15,352 bases of DNA from assembly GCA_964428355.1 (NCBI GenBank), contig CAYRYU010000144.1, forward strand, positions 1 to 15,352, given 5' to 3'. Made by a program: the position numbers and the translations under genes. Source of the stretch: CAYRYU01 sp964428355 (lineage in GTDB: Bacteria > Muiribacteriota > Ozemobacteria > Ozemobacterales > Ozemobacteraceae). Numbering within the stretch: the stretch's first letter is position 1; each line of letters begins with the position of its first letter. The notes below the pieces were generated by a model that was not told where the DNA came from, made no database searches, and saw only the letters and a program-made list of their open reading frames with translations. Of this stretch, positions 1 to 6,319 are shown piece after piece.

Positions 1-54
1 GCCACCCGGCAGTATCACCAGAGGAAAGAGTTCGAAAGAGCACACCAGGAGTAA
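1..54 (+). CDS. C-terminal end of an unidentified protein (partial, left edge)
   Basis: Frame 1 is open from the first base to a TAA at 52-54 and encodes 17 residues, ending RKEFERAHQE. The composition is charged and helix-like, as expected of a real C-terminus. A strong intrinsic terminator follows 25 bases later, which supports a plus-strand gene ending here. Too little is present to name a family. Another frame stays open through the terminator and is less credible. Confidence 0.45.
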   Translation, partial: ATRQYHQRKEFERAHQE

Positions 55-78
55 GGATCCCTCAACTCCGGTCGTTCG

Positions 79-114
79 ACGGAGGCTGCCCAGCCACGGG
101 CGGCCTCCGTTTTT
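79..114 (+). terminator. Rho-independent terminator
   Basis: A 13-bp stem (79-91 pairing with 98-110, one G-U pair) closes a six-base loop and is followed by a run of T at 110-114. It would end transcription of the plus-strand gene cut by the left edge. Confidence 0.85.
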
Positions 115-332
115 CATTGTCCTGGATTCCCCGCCGGGGGCATACTCGTGCATGCCATGAACTCTTTGAAACCATCCTTTTCAACGGCATGATCCGGGAA
201 TCTGTTTCCCGATCCATACAAACGCGAAACAACCGGATTGTCCGATTCAATACAGCCGTATCTGTGGCCCATTAGGCCCGCTCTTTGAAGGGAAAAATCA
301 ACCCGCATGGGTTTGATTCCCAGGCCTGGCAT
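114..332 (-). pseudogene. Possible remnant of an acyltransferase-like gene, or chance ORF
   Basis: The roughly 300-base gap between the terminator and the TPR gene contains a 72-codon minus-strand reading frame. Its middle part, with ESDNPVVSRLY followed by VEKDGFKEF, is vaguely like the end of GNAT-type acyltransferases, where an Asn-containing helix precedes a Tyr. There is no clear ribosome binding site, a stop codon lies just upstream of the first ATG, and an N-terminal acetyl-CoA binding part is missing. If real it is a decayed fragment; otherwise this gap is non-coding. The resemblance is weak and made by eye. Confidence 0.2.
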
Positions 333-340
333 GGTATTCT
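313..340 (+). promoter_or_regulatory. Possible sigma70-type promoter for the plus-strand arm
   Basis: TTGATT at 313-318 and TATTCT at 335-340 are separated by 16 bases, each matching four of six consensus positions. The site lies about 90 bases upstream of the TPR gene start, with no other good candidate in the gap. It does not match the TTGTAACC/GGTTAT motif seen elsewhere in the window. Confidence 0.3.
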
Positions 341-429
341 AGTTCCATTTCGAAGTCCTTGCTTGGGGCGGCTGACGGAAATCGCGAGATTCGCCCCAGT
401 CTGAAACATCGTTGACCAGGGGAAGGAAA

Positions 430-1866
430 ATGTTCAGCCCACTTCGCTGTCCGGCATTCTGCCTGGCGATTCTCCTCCTTCTGCCGGGCGGGATCGGATT
501 CTGCCAATCCGATGCCTCGTATCGGGAGGCGCTTCGCCAGTTGAGGGAAAAGCGCTATTCCCAGGGGCTCAAGGCTTATTACAAGTTCCTGCTGATTTGC
601 GACCCTCTTTTCGGAGTACAGACACGAAGAAATGATCTCGCACCCGTCATCGATTTCCTTGACAAAAGTCTTGAGGAAAGGGTTTCGGATACCCCCCGAA
701 ACATGACGTCATCCGTGACTTTTTCGGGGGATTCACGCGGCTCGCCTGGGCCCCGTCCTGGGGATCCCTCCTGGCGACTTCTGAAAGTCATCCTGGAAAG
801 GATCCTTCTCGAGTGGCCCGAAGCCGAATGCGGATTGGATACATTGATCAGGGCACACCCCGGAAACCCCTTTCTGGAATTCCTGCGCGGGGAGTTTTTT
901 CTTGCCCAGGACAGAATTGAGGAGGCTGTAACGGCATTTAGGAAGCTGGAAGGAAACCCCCGGGCAACCTCCCTTATCAAGATCGCAAAAGCTCTCATGA
1001 CCAGGAGAGGGATCGACTCGGATGCGGTCGCCAGAAGGGCAGGATTGATGAGGATGGCATTGAGGCACATCGATCTGCTCGAAAGGGTGGAGGGCGAAAA
1101 GATCCTACTCGTGCTCCTGAGGGAGTTCCCAAGGGACATCGATGCTTCACGAACCTTGGTGGATCTTTTGTTGGAAATGAACCGGCTCGGGGATGCGAAG
1201 AACGCATTGGACCATCTGAAGACAATCGCGGGGCCGGCCGCGGTTCCACCGTTCCAGGAAGCCCGCCTCCTTTTCCACATGGGAAAGTATGCCGAAGTGG
1301 TTGAAATCCTTTCAGCCGAAGAAGAAACCCTCGAGGAATACAGCATTTTCTTCCTCGCGGAAAGCATGTTCCAAACGGGGGATTTCGCCGGATCGCTTTT
1401 CCGCTTCGGCAAACTTCTGGAGAATGACCCCCAGAATACGGGGTTCCTTCTGCGACAAGCCGCGTGCCACGAAGCGTTGGGCCAGGTCGCCGACGCCGCC
1501 GAACTTCTTTCCAAATTTTCCGCCGCCCAGCCCGATTCGGCCATCCTATTGATCGAGCAGGCGGGTTTCCTCGAAAGGCTGGGAAGAAGGGAAGAAGCCC
1601 TGGAGAAGTTCCACGCCGCCTCGGCAATTGCCGGACCTCTCCAGGTCGAAGCGCAAGAAAGATACCAGCAGCTGTCTTCGGTAATCGAGGAGGAGAAGCG
1701 CGTTGAAGCTGAAATCGCCGCACGGAGTGAGCGACAGCCTCCGAATGAGCCGGTTCCGGAAATTTCCCCACCCCCAGACTCCCCCCAGGATCGAAAAGCT
1801 TCATTCGACCGGCTGGCGAATAGACAGGCGGAATTGGGAAAGCGATTGAAAAGACTGTATGACTGA
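430..1866 (+). CDS. Secreted tetratricopeptide-repeat protein
   Basis: The 478-residue product starts with a hydrophobic signal peptide (about residues 4-24), so it is probably exported. A Cys ends the hydrophobic stretch, but the preceding residues are a poor lipobox. Residues about 130-410 form a chain of TPR-like helical hairpins with typical motifs (FLEFLRGEFFLAQDRIEEAV, FFLAESMFQTGDFAGSL, AGFLERLGRREEALEKF). TPR scaffolds bind other proteins and are common partners of pilus and secretion machines. The C-terminus (about 420-478) is charged and Pro-rich and may be a coiled coil. The ATG at 430 is preferred over the TTG at 412 because AGGGGAAGG precedes it at good spacing. It is the first gene of the arm containing a pseudopilin and the ECF sigma factor, and its exact role is unknown. 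Confidence 0.8.
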   Translation: MFSPLRCPAFCLAILLLLPGGIGFCQSDASYREALRQLREKRYSQGLKAYYKFLLICDPLFGVQTRRNDLAPVIDFLDKSLEERVSDTPRNMTSSVTFSGDSRGSPGPRPGDPSWRLLKVILERILLEWPEAECGLDTLIRAHPGNPFLEFLRGEFFLAQDRIEEAVTAFRKLEGNPRATSLIKIAKALMTRRGIDSDAVARRAGLMRMALRHIDLLERVEGEKILLVLLREFPRDIDASRTLVDLLLEMNRLGDAKNALDHLKTIAGPAAVPPFQEARLLFHMGKYAEVVEILSAEEETLEEYSIFFLAESMFQTGDFAGSLFRFGKLLENDPQNTGFLLRQAACHEALGQVADAAELLSKFSAAQPDSAILLIEQAGFLERLGRREEALEKFHAASAIAGPLQVEAQERYQQLSSVIEEEKRVEAEIAARSERQPPNEPVPEISPPPDSPQDRKASFDRLANRQAELGKRLKRLYD

Positions 1867-1890
1867 CTTGTTCCTGGGCAGTTGCATACC

Positions 1891-2640
1891 ATGAACTCCT
1901 ACTCAGACGATCCACTCGATTTCATTACCGCCTCGAGGGACCGAAGCTCCCCCACCCACCGAAATTGTTTCGGGATTTCGTTGTTCGAGGTCCTGGTGGC
2001 GTCTTTTCTGATTCTCTCGCTGCTCGGGATCGTATATCAGGTGTTCCGACACTTTTCCCTTTCCCGTACAATCCATTCCGCCCAGATTGCTTTCCACGCG
2101 CGATGTTCCACACTGGCGGCCCAGATGAAACAGGATCTGGTTTCCATCAGGTCTTTTTCCGTCTCCTCTGCAACAATTGACCTTGAAAGGTTCTCAGGAG
2201 TAATTCCCGGAGGGGGAATCAAAACCCAGAGGGTGAAATACCGTTTCGAATCCTCCCGCGTTTCCGTTGAGCGGGAAGGCGTCATCCACACTACTGATTT
2301 CGACGACCTCCTGGTTGCCGTTGGGGGAGCCCTGAAGATCGAGCTTGGAACCGACACCGTTCGGGTCGAAGGCGAGAGCCGGGAAACGAGCCCCACGACG
2401 GGGCGAATGTGCCCGATAAGCCAGGATGGCGCAGTCCTCGAGGGCACGAGCCCCACGACGGGGCGAATGTGCCCGATAAGCCAGGATGGCGCAGTCCTCG
2501 AGGGCACCTGTTTCAAGTTGATCATCACCGTTTCGGGGAAAGATCGGAAAACGCCCCATGAGATGATATTCCAGGAAACTTTTTCCGTGAATGTCCAGAA
2601 AGAAACGCCCTTCCCGATCGCGGCGAGCCAAAGCCAATAA
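1891..2640 (+). CDS. Type IV prepilin-like / GspJ-like pseudopilin with duplicated insert
   Basis: A prepilin signature lies at residues 28-50: G28 is followed by ISLFEVLVASFLILSLLG, with Glu at +5 of the predicted mature protein and then a hydrophobic helix. Prepilin peptidase would cut after G28, leaving an unusually long 28-residue leader. The ATG at 1891 is chosen over the TTG at 1882; neither has a strong ribosome binding site. After the helix come GIVYQVFRHFS and a beta-rich globular part, matching the layout of the minus-strand pseudopilin at 12594-13019 (GIVTNLFRHFS), so the two are paralogues. Residues 166-205 are a perfect double copy of a 20-residue unit encoded by a 60-bp tandem repeat and look like foreign sequence. 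Normal pseudopilin-like sequence (FKLIITVSG onward) resumes after it. It ends three bases before the sigma factor start, so the two are co-transcribed. Confidence 0.82.
   Translation: MNSYSDDPLDFITASRDRSSPTHRNCFGISLFEVLVASFLILSLLGIVYQVFRHFSLSRTIHSAQIAFHARCSTLAAQMKQDLVSIRSFSVSSATIDLERFSGVIPGGGIKTQRVKYRFESSRVSVEREGVIHTTDFDDLLVAVGGALKIELGTDTVRVEGESRETSPTTGRMCPISQDGAVLEGTSPTTGRMCPISQDGAVLEGTCFKLIITVSGKDRKTPHEMIFQETFSVNVQKETPFPIAASQSQ
2386..2505 (+). repeat. Perfect 60-bp tandem duplication inside pseudopilin gene
   Basis: Bases 2386-2445 and 2446-2505 are identical, and the first two bases of the unit recur at 2506-2507. The unit is exactly 20 codons, so the frame is kept. It contains several short self-complementary pieces: GCCCC/GGGGC around ACGAC, GCCA/TGGC around GGA, and the palindrome CCTCGAGG. 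The insert is open in at least two minus-strand frames as well. This suggests a structured dispersed repeat inserted and then doubled, rather than ordinary pilin sequence. Confidence 0.95.
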
Positions 2641-2643
2641 CAC

Positions 2644-3207
2644 ATGAAAGCAGATCCGGGGGAACGGACGGATGACGAACTGGTCGCTCGAGCCTGCCAT
2701 GGGGAACGCTCATCGATCGAACTACTTGTCCAACGTTATGAAAAGAGGGTTTTCGGTTTCCTTTTCCGGATGACCGGACACACCTCCGATGCGGAAGATC
2801 TGACGCAGGAAGTTTTCGTCAGGGCCTTCAGATCATTTCCCAGGTATCAGGCACAAGGCCACTTCAAATCCTGGCTGTTCACGATTGCGCGAAACGTATG
2901 CAAAACCCATTTCGGAAAGAAATCCCAGGATAACCGAAATCTGGCTCCGGAGGTTCTTCCAGATGGGATTCCAGCTCCCGGAAGCAAGGCGGATTCCAGC
3001 GGGGAGGGCGATGTCCGTTCGATGGTTTCATTTCTTCCGGAGGAATTCCGAAGGGTGACGCTACTGAAATACGTTTCGGATCTGACCTGCGCCGAAATCG
3101 CCCTGGTCGAGGAGATCTCGGAAGCTTCCGTAAAACAACGACTTCACAGGGCCAGGAACATGATCCGCGAGAACCTGGATTCTGTCAAAAAGGGGAAAGA
3201 ATTGTAA
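2644..3207 (+). CDS. ECF-type RNA polymerase sigma factor
   Basis: The 187-residue protein has the compact two-domain layout of extracytoplasmic-function sigma factors. Region 2 (about residues 22-90) includes DAEDLTQEVFVRAF, which contacts core RNA polymerase, and SWLFTIARN, from the part that recognises the -10 element. Region 4 (about 128-180) starts LPEEFRRVTLLKYV and ends in the helix-turn-helix ISEASVKQRLHRAR that reads the -35 element. No extra sensor domain is attached, so control must come from a partner. The likely partner is the zinc-finger anti-sigma factor at 13527-14981, which is not adjacent as is usual but sits at the head of the opposing operon. The start lies three bases after the upstream pseudopilin stop, with a weak ribosome binding site, suggesting translational coupling. 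Its last codon and stop overlap the -35-like box of the motif in front of the next gene. Confidence 0.93.
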   Translation: MKADPGERTDDELVARACHGERSSIELLVQRYEKRVFGFLFRMTGHTSDAEDLTQEVFVRAFRSFPRYQAQGHFKSWLFTIARNVCKTHFGKKSQDNRNLAPEVLPDGIPAPGSKADSSGEGDVRSMVSFLPEEFRRVTLLKYVSDLTCAEIALVEEISEASVKQRLHRARNMIRENLDSVKKGKEL

Positions 3208-3231
3208 CCGTTCGGAACCGGGGAAGGTTAT
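3202..3231 (+). promoter_or_regulatory. Bipartite motif, probable ECF-type promoter for the SGNH/beta-helix gene
   Basis: TTGTAACC (3202-3209), 16 bases, then GGTTAT (3226-3231). The same boxes at the same spacing occur on the minus strand in front of the anti-sigma operon (15077 to 15048). A -35 element with a TGTAAC core is typical of several ECF sigma factors. The predicted start of transcription would leave a leader of about 40 bases before the ATG at 3277. The outer parts TAACC and GGTTA are also inverted repeats, so an operator for a dimeric regulator is an alternative. TTGTAA is partly fixed by the last sense codon and stop of the sigma gene. Confidence 0.5.
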
Positions 3232-3276
3232 ACCAGCGTGAACTGTCCGATTTCAAAACCTTGCTGAGGTGACAAC

Positions 3277-5406
3277 ATGTCGAATCGATCGCTACTCATT
3301 GCAGTCATGCTGTTCGGGTTGGTTTTCTCCGTTTCTCCGGCTCCGGCCGCCACGAAGATAATGGCGTTGGGGGATTCGATCACCCTGGGAACCGGTCGGG
3401 GGCTCCCCAAGCGTGGAGGCTGGCGGATCGATTTCTGGAAACTGTGCAAAAAGGCCGGTTTCTCCATCGATATGGTAGGATCCCGTGCCGACGGCCCCGA
3501 CGACCTCGGGGACAAGGATAACGAGGGGCACGCGGGCTACCGGATAAAGGACCTCGCGAAGATCGCCCCCATTCTCCTGAAAAAGAATCCCCCCGATCTG
3601 ATCCTGTTGATGATCGGAACGCACGATGCCGTCCTCTGGACCGGAATCGACTCGGCACCCGCTCAACTCGAAAGTTTGATCGCCGACATCGTGAAAGCTG
3701 CCCCCCAGGCCCGCCTCGTCGTTTCCTCCATTCCTCCGATTAACTCGGTTCCGGGAACAGCCGCGGCCGCCAAGCTGAACGCAAGGATCCCAGGGATCGT
3801 GAAGGCAATCTCGGCCAGGGGAAACCAGGTCTTTTTCGCCGATACCTTCACATCGATCCAGATTGCCGATCTCGATGCCGGTGGAATGTCCCCAAAAGCT
3901 GGTGGTTATGCCAAGATGGGGAAATTCCTTTTCGAACAGGTTTCCCCGTATCTCAGGAATCGCTCCTCTTCAACTTCGGAAACATCGACCAACACAACCA
4001 CCACGAGTTCAACCAGCACCTCCACCACGACTTCAACAAGCACATCCACAACTTCCTCAACAAACACATCCACGGAGACTTCTTCGGATACCTCCACAAC
4101 GACTTCGACAGAGCCTACGACCGGTCCGACCAACATCGACACAACATCGGAGGGAACAAAACACGGTTCCAGGACCATCCTGGTTGCTGCATCCGACGCT
4201 CCGCAATCCGTCAAAGCTTCCGCAAAATACGTCTGCACGGGGTCAGCGGACCAGAACACCATCAACAGTGCCTTCAACGCCCTGGGGGGGGAGGGTGGGA
4301 AAGTGACGCTCTCCGCGGGAACCTTCCGATGCTCCAACTGCATCCTCCCCACCTCGAATTCCTGGCTCGAGGGCAAGGGGCCGAATGAGACCAAAATCGA
4401 GGTGGTCAACTCATCCCAGGGATACATCCCCATAACGTTGCTGAAACCCTATGTCACCCTGAAAGGTTTCAGTATGTATGCTCAGGGCTTCATAAGGATT
4501 TCCACGAGCCATGTCAGTGTCCAGAACGTCGTCGCGACAAATATGCTCGGGGGAAAGCGGTACAAGTCCTCGGGAAACGGCATGTTTTTCATCTGGGCGG
4601 ACGGCGTGACGTGCGAGGATATCGAATTCCTGGGCTGCACCGCGATCGACTGCAATACCCACGGATACAACATCAACGGTAGCAAGGAACCAAAATTGAC
4701 CAAGAACATCCGGTTCGTGAATTGCAAGGCTATCCGATGCGGATTTGGCGTCCCCGCAGGGTCGAGGTCTGAATGGACGACGGGATTCGATTTTCATGAG
4801 TCACAGAAACTCGATGGTCTCATCGTCCAGGGATGTATCGCCGAAGACAATTGGCAGTGTGGATTCCACCTCGAGCCCGCTGGTGAGGACAGCTACATGC
4901 GCAATCTGGTTTTCAAGGACTGCAGCAGTTCCAACAACGGGAGGAGGCACCCAAATGGAGAATCCTCATATTACGCCAGCGGTTTTCATGGTTTCAAGAA
5001 CTGCACGATGACGAATTGCCATGCCCGGAACAACGCCAACTCCGGATTCTTCGGGATCTATACCACCAACTGCTCGATGACCAATTGTTCCGACGACGGG
5101 AGCAACCACGGGTTCAAATTCGCAAAGAGCAACGATGGAATCACCCTCGAGAATTGTTCAACGAAAAACAACAAGACTTGGGGGCTCTGGATAGCGGGTA
5201 CAAACCGGATGAAGGTCATCAATTTCCATCAGTACAACGTCAGGGGCGCACGCGGCAGCCAATCGATCCTCGGGTGGTACAAGGATGAGGCGAAGTATCA
5301 GAAACCCGTGACGAATTCCAGTTTTGAAATCACCGCCCACGGCGGTTCGGGCGAGATCATCAACAAAGAGGGATCGGGAAACACCTATTCCCTGAAAAGG
5401 GAATAA
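3277..5406 (+). CDS. Secreted SGNH-hydrolase-like / Ser-Thr linker / beta-helix protein
   Basis: The 709-residue protein begins with a signal peptide (about residues 1-25, ending APAA). Residues 27-227 are an SGNH/GDSL-hydrolase-like domain: GDSI at 32-35 with the nucleophile Ser34, and EGHAGY at 83-88. Two key blocks are altered. GTND is GTHD (114-117), and the catalytic Asp-x-x-His before Pro is GGMSP (202-206), so the Asp and His are Gly and Ser; normal hydrolysis is doubtful. Residues about 229-292 are an almost pure Ser/Thr linker. Residues about 300-709 form a right-handed beta-helix-like domain with Asn/Cys-rich turns (ENCSTKNN, TNCSDDGSN), a fold common in polysaccharide-binding or -cleaving proteins. 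This last domain is homologous to the extracytoplasmic part of the anti-sigma factor at 13527-14981. GAGGTG precedes the ATG at good spacing. The role is probably surface glycan binding or modification under the sigma factor encoded just upstream. Confidence 0.85.
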   Translation: MSNRSLLIAVMLFGLVFSVSPAPAATKIMALGDSITLGTGRGLPKRGGWRIDFWKLCKKAGFSIDMVGSRADGPDDLGDKDNEGHAGYRIKDLAKIAPILLKKNPPDLILLMIGTHDAVLWTGIDSAPAQLESLIADIVKAAPQARLVVSSIPPINSVPGTAAAAKLNARIPGIVKAISARGNQVFFADTFTSIQIADLDAGGMSPKAGGYAKMGKFLFEQVSPYLRNRSSSTSETSTNTTTTSSTSTSTTTSTSTSTTSSTNTSTETSSDTSTTTSTEPTTGPTNIDTTSEGTKHGSRTILVAASDAPQSVKASAKYVCTGSADQNTINSAFNALGGEGGKVTLSAGTFRCSNCILPTSNSWLEGKGPNETKIEVVNSSQGYIPITLLKPYVTLKGFSMYAQGFIRISTSHVSVQNVVATNMLGGKRYKSSGNGMFFIWADGVTCEDIEFLGCTAIDCNTHGYNINGSKEPKLTKNIRFVNCKAIRCGFGVPAGSRSEWTTGFDFHESQKLDGLIVQGCIAEDNWQCGFHLEPAGEDSYMRNLVFKDCSSSNNGRRHPNGESSYYASGFHGFKNCTMTNCHARNNANSGFFGIYTTNCSMTNCSDDGSNHGFKFAKSNDGITLENCSTKNNKTWGLWIAGTNRMKVINFHQYNVRGARGSQSILGWYKDEAKYQKPVTNSSFEITAHGGSGEIINKEGSGNTYSLKRE
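3961..4150 (+). repeat. Low-complexity Ser/Thr codon tract (interdomain linker)
   Basis: This stretch is built from ACN and TCN/AGC codons and encodes a linker of about 63 residues that is nearly all Ser and Thr, with a few Glu, Asp, Asn and Pro. Codons are mixed, so it is not a simple microsatellite. Such linkers are extended, flexible and often O-glycosylated in secreted modular enzymes. Confidence 0.85.
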
Positions 5407-5438
5407 TCGCCAACTCTTCATACAGGAGCCCTTCGATC

Positions 5439-5470
5439 AAGGCCGGGCGTTGCATTTGCCCGGCCTTTTT
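5439..5470. terminator. Intrinsic terminator between convergent arms
   Basis: AAGGCCGGGC (5439-5448) pairs with GCCCGGCCTT (5458-5467) around a nine-base loop and is followed by T to 5470. It ends the plus-strand arm 33 bases after the SGNH/beta-helix stop. It begins directly at the stop codon of the minus-strand lectin gene and may also act on that strand, although the T tract there is poor. Confidence 0.85.
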
Positions 5471-6305
5471 ACGGGAGGCTGGTGAAAACCACCTGGACCG
5501 AACCCGAGTTGTTGGAGATATGGGTCATCCCGGGAGTAGTGCAATAGACACAACTTCCGCCGGGGGCACCTCCGTCGAAAAGGTCGTTCATCACGAAGAA
5601 GATGTTGCCCGACCGGTCTGCGGTGAATGTCCCACCCGCCCCCACCAGAAATGTCGGACCGTCGCCGATCCTTGCGATCAGCGCGCCGCCAAGTGCCTCG
5701 GGTTTCGGCCAGGGGGGGTGACCGGCCTGCGGCAAATGCCCGGCCGGATTGGAGGCTGCGAAACCCTCCGGGCCGCATTCCTCGGAGGGCACGCCACCCG
5801 ATTTGTCGAGAAACCATCGTCCCGTCGCCGCAAGCTGAAACCGGTGTCCCGCAGTGACGAGGAACCCTGAGTCCTGCCACTCCTGCGCGGCCTGGACGAT
5901 GCAGGCCGGAAAGAGAACCTGCCGCATGGTCGGAAACCCGTCGCGGACATTCGTCCGCTTTTGCGCCACATTCCACCCAGGCAGAATATCGCTCAAGTCG
6001 GTCAGGCCTGCAGGAACGCCAGGCTGAACCGGAATTGGGATCCCCGGCAGGGGGAATGGAAAGGCCGGATTCGGAGTTCCATCAGGTTGAAGGATGTACA
6101 GCCATGTTGGATCCCTCAGACTATGCCCAACCTTTGGGGCCAGGATCAATTCGCTGGCCGTTCCCTGGTTGCCGAGGCCCATTTCGACGGAAACCGCATC
6201 CGTCATGGTCTGCGCCGCCAGTTCGCCCACCAGACCGATCCCAAGGAGGAATACTCGCAAACCGATTTTCGTTTCCCGAAAGAGCATCATCAATGTCTTT
6301 TCCAT
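5469..6305 (-). CDS. Secreted protein with C-terminal LecA/PA-IL-like domain
   Basis: The 278-residue protein starts at the ATG at 6305, preceded by GGAGG and 14 bases after the upstream stop. An in-frame start further upstream would lie inside the preceding gene. A signal peptide (about residues 1-31, ending ELAAQ) predicts export. The C-terminal half (about 145-278) resembles the PA-I galactophilic lectin family. It shows AGHRFQLAATGRWFLD, then GALIARIGDGPTFLVG, then FFVMNDLFDG (Asn240-Asp241) and NNSGSVQVVF (Asn265, Asn266). In LecA, Asn and Asp residues at comparable places bind calcium and sugar; assignment of individual ligands here is inferred. The N-terminal half is Pro-rich and unrecognised. 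As the last gene of the pseudopilin operon it may be a secreted or pilus-associated carbohydrate-binding factor. Confidence 0.7.
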   Translation of the reverse strand: MEKTLMMLFRETKIGLRVFLLGIGLVGELAAQTMTDAVSVEMGLGNQGTASELILAPKVGHSLRDPTWLYILQPDGTPNPAFPFPLPGIPIPVQPGVPAGLTDLSDILPGWNVAQKRTNVRDGFPTMRQVLFPACIVQAAQEWQDSGFLVTAGHRFQLAATGRWFLDKSGGVPSEECGPEGFAASNPAGHLPQAGHPPWPKPEALGGALIARIGDGPTFLVGAGGTFTADRSGNIFFVMNDLFDGGAPGGSCVYCTTPGMTHISNNSGSVQVVFTSLP

Positions 6306-6319
6306 GGCTTTCCTCCAAC

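Noticed and set aside
579..1892. Long minus-strand open frame opposite the TPR gene
   Set aside because: It is antisense to a frame with a clear signal peptide and TPR pattern; its product is Ser/Arg-rich low-complexity sequence without recognisable motifs.
2386..2505. CRISPR-like repeat
   Set aside because: There are only two directly abutting copies with no spacers, inside a coding region.
2037..2700. Minus-strand open frames across the 60-bp repeat (products with PSRTAPSWLIGHIRPVVGLV or EDCAILAYRAHSPRRGAR)
   Set aside because: They overlap the pseudopilin, whose prepilin signature is convincing, and have no ribosome binding sites. The open frames are a by-product of the 60-bp unit being a multiple of three with few stops.
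4283..4290. Possible frameshift at the G run in the SGNH/beta-helix gene
   Set aside because: The frame continues on both sides with sequence homologous to the anti-sigma beta-helix (FNALGGEGG against FNALGSLGG), so the run is read correctly.
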